Below, piece by piece: positions 26,408 to 38,242 of a stretch of DNA of 64,000 bases. The translations under genes were made by a program, and so were the position numbers. The stretch is from the NCBI RefSeq assembly GCF_047663525.1, contig NC_092603.1, positions 2,128,001 through 2,192,000 of the forward strand, written 5' to 3'. The notes beneath the pieces were generated by a model. That model saw only the letters and a list, made by a program, of their open reading frames with translations. It made no database searches and was not told the DNA's origin. The stretch comes from Anas platyrhynchos. Its lineage: Eukaryota; Chordata; Aves; Anseriformes; Anatidae. Each line of letters opens with the position of its first letter. The first letter of the stretch is position 1.

Positions 26408-28206
26408 ATGGGGAGCGGCCGCATCCTGGGAGCTGGGCCCGTGCTGGTGGCACTGGTGGTGCTGGGAGCCCGCCCGGCTGGAGGCGAGGAGACCAAGGGT
26501 GAGCTCAGCCCCACGCCGTGGGGCAGGATCCCACGTGTGGCTGCTGGGGGGGAGGTGGGATGAGGGGGGGGTCCTCGGCCCTGGCACCTCCACGCGGGGT
26601 GTGGGCATCCGCAGCGACTGCCTCAGCCTCTGCCCTGGAAGCCTGGGAGCAGAGGGCTTTGGGGGGGGTCTCAGGGAGTTGCGGGGGTGCTGCTCCCACC
26701 CTGGGGCTCTGTTGTGTCCTAGCTCCCTTGACTTGGGCTCCTTCCCTGCGCTCCCCCCATCTCCTGTCCCCTCCTGCCCCCAGGACCCTCCCCAGGAGCT
26801 CCTTGGCCTCTTCCTGATTGCAGCACGTGTGGCTCCAAGGGTCAGGGTCACGGCATCGGTGTCACCGCGGCTGGGAGGGGAGTGGGGATGGGGAGGGGGC
26901 TGGAGGGTAGGGAGGGGGCTGCAGGGCATCTGCTGGGGGCCAGGGAAGGGGGAGCGGGACCCCCTAACCTGCCCTGCCCATACAGGGTTCTTCCAGGAGA
27001 TGGTGGTGGCTGAGTGTCACTACCTCAATGGCACTGAGCAGGTGAGGCTTCTTGCAAGGCTCATCTACAACCAGCAGCAGAACGTGCACTTTGACAGCAA
27101 CGTGGGGCATTTTGTGGCTGACACGGAACTGGGCAAGCCTGATGCTGACTACTGGAACAGTCAGCCCGAAGCACTGGAGAACGCACGGGCTGCAGTAGAC
27201 AGGTGCCGGCACAACTATGAGGTGAACGAAGGTTTCACAGTGGACAGGAGAGGTGCGTGGACACAAGCCCGGGGCTGGTGGGGCTGGGCGTCCTCTGCAC
27301 CCTGGGGGCCAGGCACATCCCGGGGGGGCAGCGCATCCATCCCCATCCCGCCCGGTGCCGGGGGCAGCGGTGCAGGTGAGTGCTGGGCTCTCGCCGCCCG
27401 CGCCCAGCTCTCTCCCTCTCCCCGCAGTTGAGCCCAAGGTGAGGGTCTCTCCCATGCAGTCGAGCTCGCTGCCCCAGACCGACAGGCTGGCGTGCTACGT
27501 GACGGGCTTCTACCCCGCCAAGATTGAGGTGAAGTCGTTCAAGAACGGCCAGGAGGAGACGAAGCACGTGGTGTCCACGGACGTGATCCAGAACGGGGAC
27601 TGGACCTACCAGGTGCTGGTGATGCTGGAAAGCACCCCGCAGCACGGGGACACCTACGAGTGCCACGTGCAGCACGCCAGCCTGAAAAGCCCCATCACCT
27701 ACGAATGGGGTAAGGCCCTGGCCAATGCCTCCCAAGGGTCCCGAGCCCCCAGCCTGCTGCAGGAGGGGAGTGGGAGCACGGCCCCGGGCCTGAGCCCCCG
27801 CTCCTGTCCCCGCAGTGCTCCCAGCGGATGCCGCCAGGGGCAAGATGCTGACGGGCGTCGGGGGCTTGGTGCTGGGGCTCATCTTCCTGGCGCTGGGGCT
27901 CTTCCTCTACGTGCGCAGAAAGGTGAGCGGCCGGGGCGCTGGGGGTGGCGTGGGGCTGGGGGGGCTGTGCTCTCCCCCCGCGCTGCCGCTGACCTGGTCT
28001 CGCTGTGTTGCAGGGCGCATCGCTCCCCCGGCTGCAGGTAACGTCCCCCACCCGCGGCCCTGCTGCACCCTCCCTGTGCGGGCTGCTTCCCCTTGCCCCC
28101 TACCAGCACCAGGGCAGCGCGGCCCTGGGGGTCCGTGGGGCACAGGGCTGGGGCGCTGCCCCCCACACGCTGCTCACCCCCTGCTCTCTCCCTGCAGGGC
28201 TCCTGA
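26408..28206 (+). CDS. DAB: MHC class II beta chain, array gene 1
   Basis: Six exons, 259 aa: 26408-26498 (signal [20 protein letters not shown]), 26986-27252 (beta-1), 27428-27709 (beta-2 Ig), 27816-27922 (TM), 28014-28037 and 28198-28206 (tail [10 protein letters not shown]). Beta-1 has [20 protein letters not shown] with the N-glycan site NGT, both cysteines (the second in DRCRHNY, where the usual Phe is deleted) and ADYWNSQ. The beta-2 domain differs from its neighbours: [13 protein letters not shown] replaces [13 protein letters not shown], losing a Trp conserved in the class II B family. It displays peptide on antigen-presenting cells together with the class II alpha chain. It is open throughout; whether the Trp change allows folding is unknown. 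Confidence 0.9.
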
Positions 28207-28494
28207 AGCAGCTCCGGCTCCTGCGCCTCGGCTCCTCCGTGCCCAGCACCGCCTCTGCCCTGTGCTCGCCCGGCTCCTGCCCTCGATACCCGGTCCCGCA
28301 GCCCCACAGCCCTCTGCTGCTCCCCGGGGTCACCCCTGCCTTGATCTGTTCCCAGCCCGGCTGTTTCTGGGGACAGGTGCTGGTGTCGTTCCTGCCCCAT
28401 TCACTCCCCCACGCACACACATATTGGGTTGGGTTGAGACCTATTGCCCCCGGGGCTCTTGGCCTCCTTGAGCCCTGTTACGGGCAGGCCTCAA

Positions 28495-28705
28495 AGGGTT
28501 GTAGGAAATGGGGCCGCATCAGGCTGGCGGATGGTCACTAGTGGTGTCCCCTCAGGCTCCATTTTAGGGCCACTGCTCTTCAATGTTTTTATAAACCATG
28601 TGGATGTAGGACTAGAAGGTGTTTGGAGCAAATTTGCTGACGCCGACGACACCAAACTTGGAGGAGTTGTAGACTCGGCGGATGGTGGGAAGGCCTTGGG
28701 AAAGG
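28495..28705 (+). mobile_element. Short sense CR1 RT fragment after gene 1
   Basis: Encodes VVGNGAASGWRMVTSGVPSG and [20 protein letters not shown], overlapping in content with the longer sense CR1 at 29890; the two are separate copies. It is followed by a CACACA-rich stretch that repeats the junction text (CCCCATTCAC, GGGTT-GAGCCCTATT). Confidence 0.75.
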
Positions 28706-28808
28706 CCTTGCTGAGGGCCCCTGCCCCATTCATGCCCCATTCACCAACATACACACATACATGGGGTTTCGTTGAGCCCTATTCGCCCCGAGGCTCTTAG
28801 CCCTGTTA

Positions 28809-29888
28809 TCACAGAATCACAGAATTATCTAGGTTGGAAGAGACCTCAAGATCAACGAGTCCAACCTCTGACCTAATACTAACAAGTCCACCACTAAACC
28901 ATATTGCTAAGTTCAACATCTAAACGTCTTTTAAAGACCTCCAGGGATGGTGACTCCACCACCTCCCTGGGCAGCCCATTCCAATGCCTAACAACCCTTT
29001 CAGTAAAGAAGTTCTTCCTAACATCTAACCTAAAACTCCCCTGGTGCAACTTAAGCCCATTCCCCCTCATTCTGTCACCAGGCACATGGGAGAACAGACC
29101 AACCCCCACCTCACTTCAGCATCCATTAAGTTACCTCTGGATTGCGATAAGGTCGCCCCTGAGCCTCCTCTTCTCCAGGCTGAACAAGCCCAGCTCCCTC
29201 AGCCGCTCCTCGTAGGACTTCTTCTCAAGGCCCCTCACCAGCTTCGTCGCCCTTCTCTGGACCCGCTCAAGCACCTCCATGTCCTTCTTGTAGCGAGGGG
29301 CCCAAAACTGAACACAGTACTCGAGGTGCGGCCTCACCAGAGCCGAGTCCAGGGGGACGATCACCTCCCTAGCCCTGCTGGTCACACTTTCTGATACAAG
29401 GCCGTTGGCCTTCTTGGCCACCTGAGCACACTGCTGGCTCATATTCAGCCGACTGTCCACCACCACTCCCAGGTCCTTCTCTGCCTGGCAGCTCTCCAAC
29501 CACTCATCTCCCAGCCTCTAGCTCTGCTTGGGGTTATTGCGCCCCAGGTGCAGGACCCGGCACTTGGCCTTGTTGAACTTCATGCAGTTGACCTCAGCCC
29601 ATCGGTGCAGCCTATCCAGATCCTCCTGCAGAGCCTTACGACACTCGAGCAGATGGACACATGCGCATAGCTTGGTGTCATCTGCAAACTTACTGAGGGT
29701 GCACTCAATGCCCTCGTCCAGATCATTGATGAAGATATTAAAGAGGACCGGCCCCAGCACCGAGCCCTGGGGGATGCCACTAGTGACCGGCCTCCAACTG
29801 GATTTGACTCCATTCACCACAACTCTTGGGGCCCGACTATCCAGACAGTTTTAACCCAACGAAGCGTGCGCCAGTCCAAGCCACGAGC
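28809..29888 (-). mobile_element. Antisense CR1, spacer between genes 1 and 2
   Basis: It begins on + with the reversed CR1 tail (ATCACAGAATCACAGAATTATC). The minus strand encodes the RT C-terminal half: [87 protein letters not shown]. The reading frame is interrupted in two places relative to the copy at 46891. Confidence 0.85.
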
Positions 29889-29889
29889 A

Positions 29890-30727
29890 GCCAGTTTCTT
29901 GAGTTATGGGCAGGTCTCAAAGAGTCGTGAGAAACAGGGCCGCTTCAGGCTGGCGGATGGTCACTACTGGGGGCCCCTCAGGCTCCATTTTAGGGCCACT
30001 GCTCTTCAATGTTTTTATAAACCTTGTCCATGTAGGACTAGAAGGTGTTTTTATCAAATTTGCTGATGACACCAAACTTGGAGGAGTTGTGGACTCGGCT
30101 GAGGGTGGGAAGGCCTTGCGGAGGGATCTGGACAGATGGGAGAACTGGGCGATCACCAACTGCATGCAGTTTAACAAGAGCAAGGCCACTGCGGCCTCAC
30201 CTCAAGCACTGTGTGCTGTTCTGGGCACCACAGTACAAAAAGGATGTAAATCTGTTGGAAAGTGTCCAGAGAAGGGCCACAAAGACGGTGAAGGGCCTAG
30301 AGGGAACGACGTATGAGGAGCGGCTGAGGGCACTGGGCCTGTTCAGCCTGGAGAAGAGGAGGATGAGGGGAGGCCTCATCGTGGTGCACAACTTCCTCAC
30401 AACGGGGGAGTGATGGGGCAGGAGCTGATCTATTCCTCTTAATCACCAGTGATAGGACCCGAGGGAATGGTGTCAAGCTGAGGCAGGGGAGGTTCAGGCT
30501 GGCCATCAGGAAGCGATTCTTCACCGAGAGGGTGGTCACACACTGGAACAGGCTCCCCAAGGAAGCAGTCACTGCAGCAAGCCTGCCTAAATTTAAGAAA
30601 CCTTTGGACTGTGCGCTTAGTCACAACGTCTGAATTTTTGGGTACTCCTCTGTGGTGCCAGGAGCTGGACCCGATGATCCTCCTGGGTCCCTTCCAACTC
30701 AGGATATTCCATCAGTCTATGATTCTG
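29890..30727 (+). mobile_element. Sense CR1, RT end and 3' end, before gene 2
   Basis: Encodes [59 protein letters not shown] and FLTTGE, then ends at TCCATCAGTCTATGATTCTG. Several frame changes mark it as inactive. Confidence 0.82.
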
Positions 30728-30933
30728 TTCCCCCGGGGCTCGGCCTCCTTGAGGTTTCCCACAGGGAAGTGACCGGTGCTGTGGGCTGGGTGCCCGTGTC
30801 CCTTGCTGCTCCTCTCCTGTCCCGGGGCACTGGGACCCCACACCCCCACCAGTGCCTCTTGGTGCCCCCTGGGGGGTCGAAACCCCCTTCCCTCCCGGTT
30901 CTTGAGGTTCCTCCTCCAACACCTTTGTAGCTC

Positions 30934-31016
30934 GGGACAAGTGTCAGAGGGTGCCCTCTGGGGTCAGGTTCTGCCTGGTGACGGGTGATGCTGCGCAGCC
31001 CCGCTGCTCACTGGTT
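30934..31016 (+). promoter_or_regulatory. S-X-Y promoter of class II B gene 2
   Basis: GGGACAAGTG at 30934, CCTGGTGACGGGTGATGCTG at 30974 and CACTGGTT at 31009; same spacing as gene 1. Confidence 0.75.
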
Positions 31017-31100
31017 GTAACTGGGACGCCCAGTGCCAGCACTGGGTGGAGTCTTGCCTTGCCTGGGGTCCCGGCACCCCTCATCCTGTGCCCAGCAGCC

Positions 31101-32911
31101 ATGGGGAGCGGCCGCATCCTGGGAGCTGGGGCCGTGCTGGTGGCACTGGTGGTGCTGGGAGCCCGCCCGGCTGGAGGCGAGGAGACCAAGGGTGAGCTCA
31201 GCCCCACGCCGTGGGGCAGGATCCCACGTGTGGCTGCTGGGGGGGAGGTGGAATGGGGGGGGGGAACCTCGGCCCTGGCACCGCCACGCGGGGTGTGGGC
31301 ATCCGCAGCGACTGCCTCGGCCTCTGCCCTGGAAGCCTGGGAGCAGAGGGCTTTGGGGGGGGGGGCGGCTCAGTGAGTTTGGAGGTCCTGCCCCCACCCT
31401 GGGGCTCTGTGTCCTGGCTCCCTCCTCTGGGCTCTTTCCCTGTGCTCCCCCCATCTCTTGTCCCCAGGACCCTCCCCAGGAGCCCCTTGGCCTCTTCCCA
31501 TCCCCAGCACATGGGGCTCCAGGGGTCAGGGTCACGGCATCGGTGTCACATCGGTTGGGAGGGGAATGGGGATGGGGAGGGGGCTGGAGGGTGGAGAGGG
31601 GGCTCCAGTGCGTCTGCTGGGGGCTGGGGGCCTGGGAAGGGGGAGCGGGACCCCCTAACCTGCCCTGCCCATACAGGGTTCTTCCATGAGATGCTGGTGG
31701 GTGAGTGTCACTACCTCAACGGCACCGAGCAGGTGAGGTTTCTGCTGAGGTACATCTACAACCAGCAGCAGTTCGTGCACTTTGACAGTGACCTGGGGCA
31801 TTTTGTGGCTGACACGGAACTGGGCAAGACTTCAGCTGACAAGTGGAACAGTCTGCCCGAAGAAATGGAGCAGAGACGGGATGAAGTAGACAGGTTCTGC
31901 CGGCACAACTATAAGGTGTATGAAGATTTCATCCTGACCAGGAGAGGTGTGTGGACACGAGCCCGGGACTGGTGGGGCTGGGCGTCCTCTGCAACCTGGG
32001 GGCCAGGCACAACCCGGGGGGGCAGCGCATCCATCCCCGTCCCGCCCAGTGCCGGGGGCAGCGGTGCAGGTGAGCGCTGGGCTCTCGCCGCCCGCGCCCA
32101 GCTCTCTCCCTCTCCCCGCAGTTGAGCCCAAGGTGAGGGTCTCTCCCATGCAGTCGAGCTCGCTGCCCCAGACCGACAGGCTGGCGTGCTATGTGACGGG
32201 CTTCTACCCCGCCGAGATCCAGGTGAAGTGGTTCAAGAACGGCCAGGAGGAGACGAAGCACGTGGTGTCCACGGACGTGATCCAGAACGGGGACTGGACC
32301 TACCAGGTGCTGGTGATGCTGGAAAGCACCCCGCAGCACGGGGACACCTACGAGTGCCACGTGCAGCACGCCAGCCTGAAAAGCCCCATCACCTACGAAT
32401 GGGGTAAGGCCCTAGCCAACCCCTCCTGGGGGAGTCCCAGGGGTCCCGAACCCCCAGCCTGCTGCAGGAGGGGAGCGGGAGCACGGCCCCGGGCCTGAGC
32501 CCCCGCTCCTGTCCCCGCAGTGCTCCCAGCGGATGCCGCCAGGGGCAAGATGCTGACGGGCGTCGGGGGCTTGGTGCTGGGGCTCATCTTCCTGGTGCTG
32601 GGGCTCTTCCTCTACGTGCGCAGAAAGGTGAGCGGGCGGGGCGCTGGGGGTGGCGTGGGGCTGGGGGGGCCGCGCTCTCCCCCCGCGCTGCCGCTGACCT
32701 GGTCTCGCTGTGTTGCAGGGCGCATCGCTCCCCCGGCTGCAGGTAACGTCCCCCACCCGCGGCCCTGCTGCACCCTCCCCGTGCGGGCTGCTTCCCCTTG
32801 CCCCCTCCCAGCACCAGGGCAGCGTGGCCCTGGGGGGCCGTGGGGCACAGGGCTGGGGCGCTGCCCCCCACCCGCTGCTCACCCCCTGCTCTCTCCCCGC
32901 AGGGCTCCTGA
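31101..32911 (+). CDS. DAB: MHC class II beta chain, array gene 2
   Basis: Exons 31101-31191, 31677-31946, 32122-32403, 32521-32627, 32719-32742, 32903-32911; 260 aa. Beta-1 reads [20 protein letters not shown] then [40 protein letters not shown] and [17 protein letters not shown], so peptide-contact positions differ widely from gene 1 while framework residues (both Cys, NGT glycan site, the Trp of KWNS) are kept. Beta-2 has the standard [13 protein letters not shown] and [16 protein letters not shown]. The TM segment is [20 protein letters not shown], with one Ala-to-Val change relative to the other copies. It looks intact. Confidence 0.92.
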
Positions 32912-33199
32912 AGCAGCTCCGGCTCCTGTGCCTCGGCTCCTCCGTGCCCAGCACCGCCTCTGCCCTGTGCTCGCCCGGCTCCTGCCCTCGATACCCGGTC
33001 CCGCAGCCCCACAGCCCTCTGCTGCTCCCCGGGGTCACCCCTGCCTTGATCCATTCCCAGCCCGGCTGTTTCTGGGGACACGTGCTGGTGTCGTTCCTAC
33101 CCCATTCACTCCCCCACATACACACATATTGGGTTGGGTTGAGACCTATTGCCCCCGGGGCTCTTGGCCTCCTTGAGCCCTGTTACGGGCAGGCCTCAA

Positions 33200-33415
33200 A
33201 GGGTTGTAGGAAATGGGGCCGAATCAGGCTGGCAGATGGTCACTAGTGGGGTCCCCTCAGGCTCCATTTTAGGGCCAGTCCTCTTCAATGTCTTTATAAA
33301 CCATGTGGATGTAGGACTAGAAGGTGTTTGGAGCAAATTTGCTGACGCCGACGACACCAAACTTGGAGGAGTTGTAGACCCGGCTGATGGTGGGAAGGCC
33401 TTGGGAAAGGCCTTG
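33200..33415 (+). mobile_element. Short sense CR1 RT fragment after gene 2
   Basis: Encodes [20 protein letters not shown] and [19 protein letters not shown]; it carries the same duplicated GACGCC triplets (ADADD) as the fragment after gene 1. Confidence 0.75.
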
Positions 33416-33514
33416 CTGAGGGCCCCTGCCCCATTCATGCCTCATTCACCACCCCCCACACACACCCATGCGTATGGGTTGAGCCCTATTCGCCCCGAGG
33501 CTCTTAGCCCTGTT

Positions 33515-34612
33515 ATCACAGAATCACAGAATTATCTAGGTTGGAAGAGACCTCAAGATCATTTAGTCCAACCTCTGACCTAATACTAACAAGTCCTCCA
33601 CTAAACCATATCCCTAAGCTCTACATCTAAACGTCTTTTAAAGACCTCCAGGGATGGTGACTCCACCACCTCCCTGGGCAGCCTGTTCCAGTGTCTAACA
33701 ACCCTCTCAGTAAAGAAATTCTTCCTAACATCTAACCTAAACCACCCCTGGCGCAACTTTAGCCCATTCCCCCTCGTTCTGTCACCAGGCTCGTGGGAGA
33801 ACAGGCCAACCCCCACCCCACTTCAGCATCCATTAAGGTACCTGTAGAGAGCGATAAGGTCGCCCCTGAGCCTCCTCTTCTCCAGGCTGAACAAGCCCAG
33901 CTCCCTCAGCCGCTCCTCGTAGGACTTCTTCTCCAGGCCCTTCACCAGCTTCGTCCCCCCTCTCTGGACTTCCTCAAGCACCTCGATGTCCTTCTTGTAG
34001 CGAGGGGCCCAAAACTGAACACAGTACTCGAGGTGCGGCCTCACCAGAGCCGAGTCCAGGGGGACGATCACCTCCCTAGCCCTGCTGGTCACACTGTTTC
34101 TGATACAAGCCAGGATGCCGTTGGCCTTCTTGGCCACCTGAGCACACTGCTGGCTCATATTCAGCCGACTGTCCACCATCACTCCCAGGTCCTTCTCTGC
34201 CTGGCAGCTCTCCAACCACTCATCTCCCAGCCTGTAGCTCTGCTTGGGGTTATTGCGCCCCAGGTGCAGGACCCGGCACTTGGCCTTGTTGAACTTCATG
34301 CAGTTGACCTCAGCCCATCGGTGCAGCCTATCCAGATCCTCCTGCAGAGCTTTCCTACCCTCGAGCAGATCGACACACGCGCATAGCTTGGTGTCATCTG
34401 CAAACTTACTGAGGGTGCACTCGATCCCCTCATCCAGATCATCAATAAAGATATTAAAGAGGACCGGCCCCAGTACCGAGCCCTGGGGAGCGCCACTAGT
34501 GACCGGCCTCCAACTGGATTTGACTCCATTCACCACAACTCTTGGGGCCCGGCTATCCAGACAGTTTCTAACCCAACGAAGCGTACGCCAGTCCAAGCCA
34601 CGAGCAGCCAGT
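33515..34612 (-). mobile_element. Antisense CR1, spacer between genes 2 and 3
   Basis: The minus strand holds a 257-codon RT frame from [20 protein letters not shown] through [10 protein letters not shown]-type text ([20 protein letters not shown]) to [20 protein letters not shown], and a short further frame to the C-terminal end ([20 protein letters not shown]). It is nearly intact over the C-terminal half; the 5' half was never inserted. Confidence 0.87.
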
Positions 34613-34614
34613 TT

Positions 34615-35443
34615 CTTGAGTTATGGGCAGGTCTCAAAGGGTCGTGAGAAACAGGGCCGCTTCAGGCTGGCGGATGGTCACTAGTGGGTTCCCCTAAGGC
34701 TCAATTTTAGGGCCCGTCCTCTTCAATGTCTTTATAAACCATGTGGATGTAGGACTAGAAGGTGTTTGGAGCAAATTTGCCGACGACACCAAACTTGGAG
34801 GAGTTGTGGACTCGGCTGAGGGTGGGCAGGCCTTGCGGAGGGATCTGGACAGATGGGAGAGCTGGGCGATCACCAACTGCATGCAGTTTAACAAGAGCAA
34901 GGCCACTGCGGCCTCACCTCAAGCACTGTGTGCTGTTCTGGGCACCACAGTACAAAAAGGATGTAAATCTGTTGGAAAGTGTCCAGAGAAGGGCCACAAA
35001 GAGGGTGAAGGGCCTAGAGGGGAATACGAATGAGGAGAGGCTGAGGGAACAGGGCCTGTTCAGCCTGGAGAAGAGGAGGATGAGGGGGGACATCATCGTG
35101 GTCTACAATTTCCTCACAAGGGGGAGTGATGGGGCAGGAGCTGATCTATTCCTCTTAATCACCAGTGGTAGGACCCGAGGGAATGGTGTCAAGCTGAGGC
35201 AGGGGAGGTTCAGGCTGGACATCAGGAAGAGGTTCTTCACCAAGAGGGTGGTCACACACTGGAACAGGCTCCCCAAGGAAGCAGTCACTGCAGCAAGCCT
35301 GCCTAAATTTAAGAAACCTTTGGACTGTGCGCTTAGTCACAACGTCTGAATTTTTGGGTACTCCTGGGTGGTGCCAGGAGCTGGACTCGATGATCCTCCT
35401 GGGTCCCTTCCAACTCAGGATATTCCATCAGTCTATGATTCTG
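34615..35443 (+). mobile_element. Sense CR1, RT end and 3' end, before gene 3
   Basis: Encodes [58 protein letters not shown] and [18 protein letters not shown], then the tail ATTCCATCAGTCTATGATTC. Confidence 0.82.
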
Positions 35444-35649
35444 TTCCCCCGGGGCTCGGCCTCCTTGAGGTTTCCCACAACAAAGTGACCGGTGCTGTGG
35501 GCTGGGTGCCCGTGTCACTTGCTGCTCCTCTCCTGTCCCGGGGCACTGGGACCCCACACCCACACCAGTGGCTCCTGGTGCCCCCTGGGGGGTCCAAAGC
35601 CCCTTACCTCCCGGTTCTTGAGGTTCCTCCTCCAACACCTTTGTAGCTC

Positions 35650-35732
35650 GGGACAAGTGTCAGAGGGTGCCCTCTGGGGTCAGGTTCTGCCTGGTGACGG
35701 GTGATGCTGCGCAGCCCCGCTGCTCACTGGTT
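35650..35732 (+). promoter_or_regulatory. S-X-Y promoter of class II B gene 3
   Basis: GGGACAAGTG at 35650, CCTGGTGACGGGTGATGCTG at 35690 and CACTGGTT at 35725. Confidence 0.75.
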
Positions 35733-35816
35733 GTAACTGGGACGCCCAGTGCCAGCACTGGGTGGAGTCTTGCCTTGCCTGGGGTCCCGGCACCCCTCAT
35801 CCTGTGCCCAGCAGCC

Positions 35817-37648
35817 ATGGGGAGCAGCCACATCCTGGGAGCTGGGGCCATGCTGGTGGCACTGGTGGTGCTGGGAGCCCGCCCAGCTGGAGGCGAGGAG
35901 ACCAAGGGTGAGCTCAGCCCCACGCCATGGGGCAGGATCCCACGTGTGGCTGCTGGGGGGGAGGTGGGATGGGGGGAGGACCCTCGGCCCTGGCATCTCC
36001 TAGCGGGGTGTGGGCATCCGCAGCGACTGCCTCGGCCTCTGCCCTGGAAGCCTGGGAGCAGAGGGCTTTGGGGGGTGCTCAGGGAGTGGCAGGGGTGCAG
36101 CCCCCACTGTGGGGCTCTGTTGCGTCCTGGCTCCCTCCTCTGGGCTCCTTCCCTGTGTTCCCCCCATCTCCTGTCCCCTCCTGCCCCCAGGACCCTCCCC
36201 AGGAGCCCCTTGGCCTATTCCTGATTACAGCTTTTGGGGCTCCAGGGGTCAGGGTTACAGCATCGGTGTCACCACAGCTGGGAGGAGAGTGGGGATGGGG
36301 AGGGGGCTGGAGGGTGGGGAGGGGGTTCCAGGGCGTCTGCTGGGTAACTGGGAAGGGGGAGTGGGACCCCCTAACCTGCCCTGCCCATACAGGGTTCTTC
36401 CATGAGATGGTGGTGTCTGAGTGTCAGTACCGCAACGGCACCGAGCGGGTGAGGTTTCTGGAGAGGCACATCTACAACCGGCAGCAGTTCGTGCACTATG
36501 ACAGCGACCTGGGGCATTATGTGGCTGACATGGAACTGGGCAAGCCTATAGCTGACTACTTGAACAATCAGCCCGAAGTACTGGAGCAGTTACAGGCTGC
36601 AGTAGACAGGTTCTGCCAGAACAACTATGAGATGTTGGACCGTTACATCCTGCACAGGAGAGGTGCGTGGACACGAGCCCGGGGCTGGTGGGGCTGGGCG
36701 TCCTCTGCACCCTGGGGGCCAGGCACATCCCGGGGGGGCAGCGCATCCATCCCCCTCCCGCCCGGTGCCGGGGGCAGCGGTGCAGGTGAGCGCTGGGCTC
36801 TCGCCGCCCGCGCCCAGCTCTCTCCCTCTCCCCGCAGTTGAGCCCAAGGTGAGGGTCTCTCCCATGCAGTCGAGCTCACTGCCCCAGACCGACAGGCTGG
36901 CGTGCTACGTGACGGGCTTCTACCCCGCCAAGATCCAGGTGAAGTGGTTCAAGAACGGCCAGGAGGAGACGAAGCACGTGGTGTCCACGGACGTGATCCA
37001 GAACGGGGACTGGACCTACCAGGTGCTGGTGATGCTGGAAAGCACCCCGCAGCACGGGGACACCTACAAGTGCCACGTGCAGCACGCCAGCCTGAAAAGC
37101 CCCATCACCTTCGAATGGGGTAAGGCCCTGGCCAACCCCTCCTGGGGGCATCCCGGGGGTCCCGAGCCCCCAGCCTGCTGCAGGAAGGGAGCAGGAGCGC
37201 GGCCCTGGGCCTCAGCCCCCGCTCCTGTCCCCGCAGTGCTCCGAGCGGATGCCGCCAGGGGCAAGATGCTGACGGGCGTCGGGGGCTTGGTGCTGGGGCT
37301 CATCTTCCTGGCGCTGGGGCTCTTCCTCTACGTGCGCAGAAAGGTGAGCGGCCGGGGCGCTGGGGGTGGCGTGGGGCTGGGGGGGCCGCGCTCTCCCCCC
37401 GCGCTGCCGCTGACCTGGTCTCGCTGTGTTGCAGGGCGCATCGCTCCCCCGGCTGCAGGTAACGTCCCCCACCCGCGGCCCTGCTGCACCCTCCCCGTGT
37501 GGGCTGCTTCCCCTTGCCCCCTTACCAGCACCAGGGCAGCTCCTGGGGGCCACAGGCAGCGCGGCCCTGGGGGGCCGTGGGGCACAGGGCTGGGGCGCTG
37601 CCCCCCACCCGCTGCTCACCCCCTGCTCTCTCCCCGCAGGGCTCCTGA
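35817..37648 (+). CDS. DAB: MHC class II beta chain, array gene 3
   Basis: Exons 35817-35907, 36393-36662, 36838-37119, 37237-37343, 37435-37458, 37640-37648; 260 aa. The signal peptide differs ([20 protein letters not shown]). Beta-1 reads [40 protein letters not shown] and [17 protein letters not shown]. The conserved Trp of the ADYWN motif (position about 61 of the mature chain, which contacts the peptide backbone in class II structures) is Leu here. Beta-2 shows further private changes ([37 protein letters not shown]). It is open, but the most divergent framework of the array; it could be a non-classical or decaying gene. Confidence 0.9.
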
Positions 37649-37939
37649 AGCAGCTCCGGCTCCTGCGCCTCGGCTCCTCCGTGCCCAGCACCGCCTCTGC
37701 CCTGTGCTCGCCCAGCTCCTGCCCTCGATACCCGGTCCCACAGCCCCACAGCCCTCTGCTGCTCCCCGGGGTCGCCCCCTGCCTTGATCGGTTCCCAGCC
37801 CGGCTTTTTCTGGGGGCAGGTGCTGGTGTTGTTCCTACCCCATTCACTCCCCCACGCACACACATATTGGGTTGGGTTGAGACCTATTGCCCCCGGGGCT
37901 CTTGGCCTCCTTGAGCCCTGTTACGGGCAGGCCTCAAAG

Positions 37940-38140
37940 GGTTGTAGGAAATGGGGCTGAATCAGTCTCCATGGTCAACAGTGGTGTCCCCTCAGGCTCC
38001 ATTTTAGGGCAAGTCCTCTTCAATGTCTTTATAAATCATGTGGATGTAGGACTAGAAGGTGTTTGGAGCAAATTTGCTGACAACACCAAACTTGGAAGAG
38101 CTGTGGACTCGGCTGAGGGTGGAAAGGCCTTGGGAAAGGC
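37940..38140 (+). mobile_element. Short sense CR1 RT fragment after gene 3
   Basis: Encodes [20 protein letters not shown] and [20 protein letters not shown], then the CACACACACCC stretch. Confidence 0.72.
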
Positions 38141-38242
38141 CTTGCTGAGGGCCCCTGCCCCATTCATGCCTCATTCACCCACACACACACACCCATGCGT
38201 ATGGGTTGAGCCCTATTCCCCCCGGGGCCTCTGAGCACTGTT

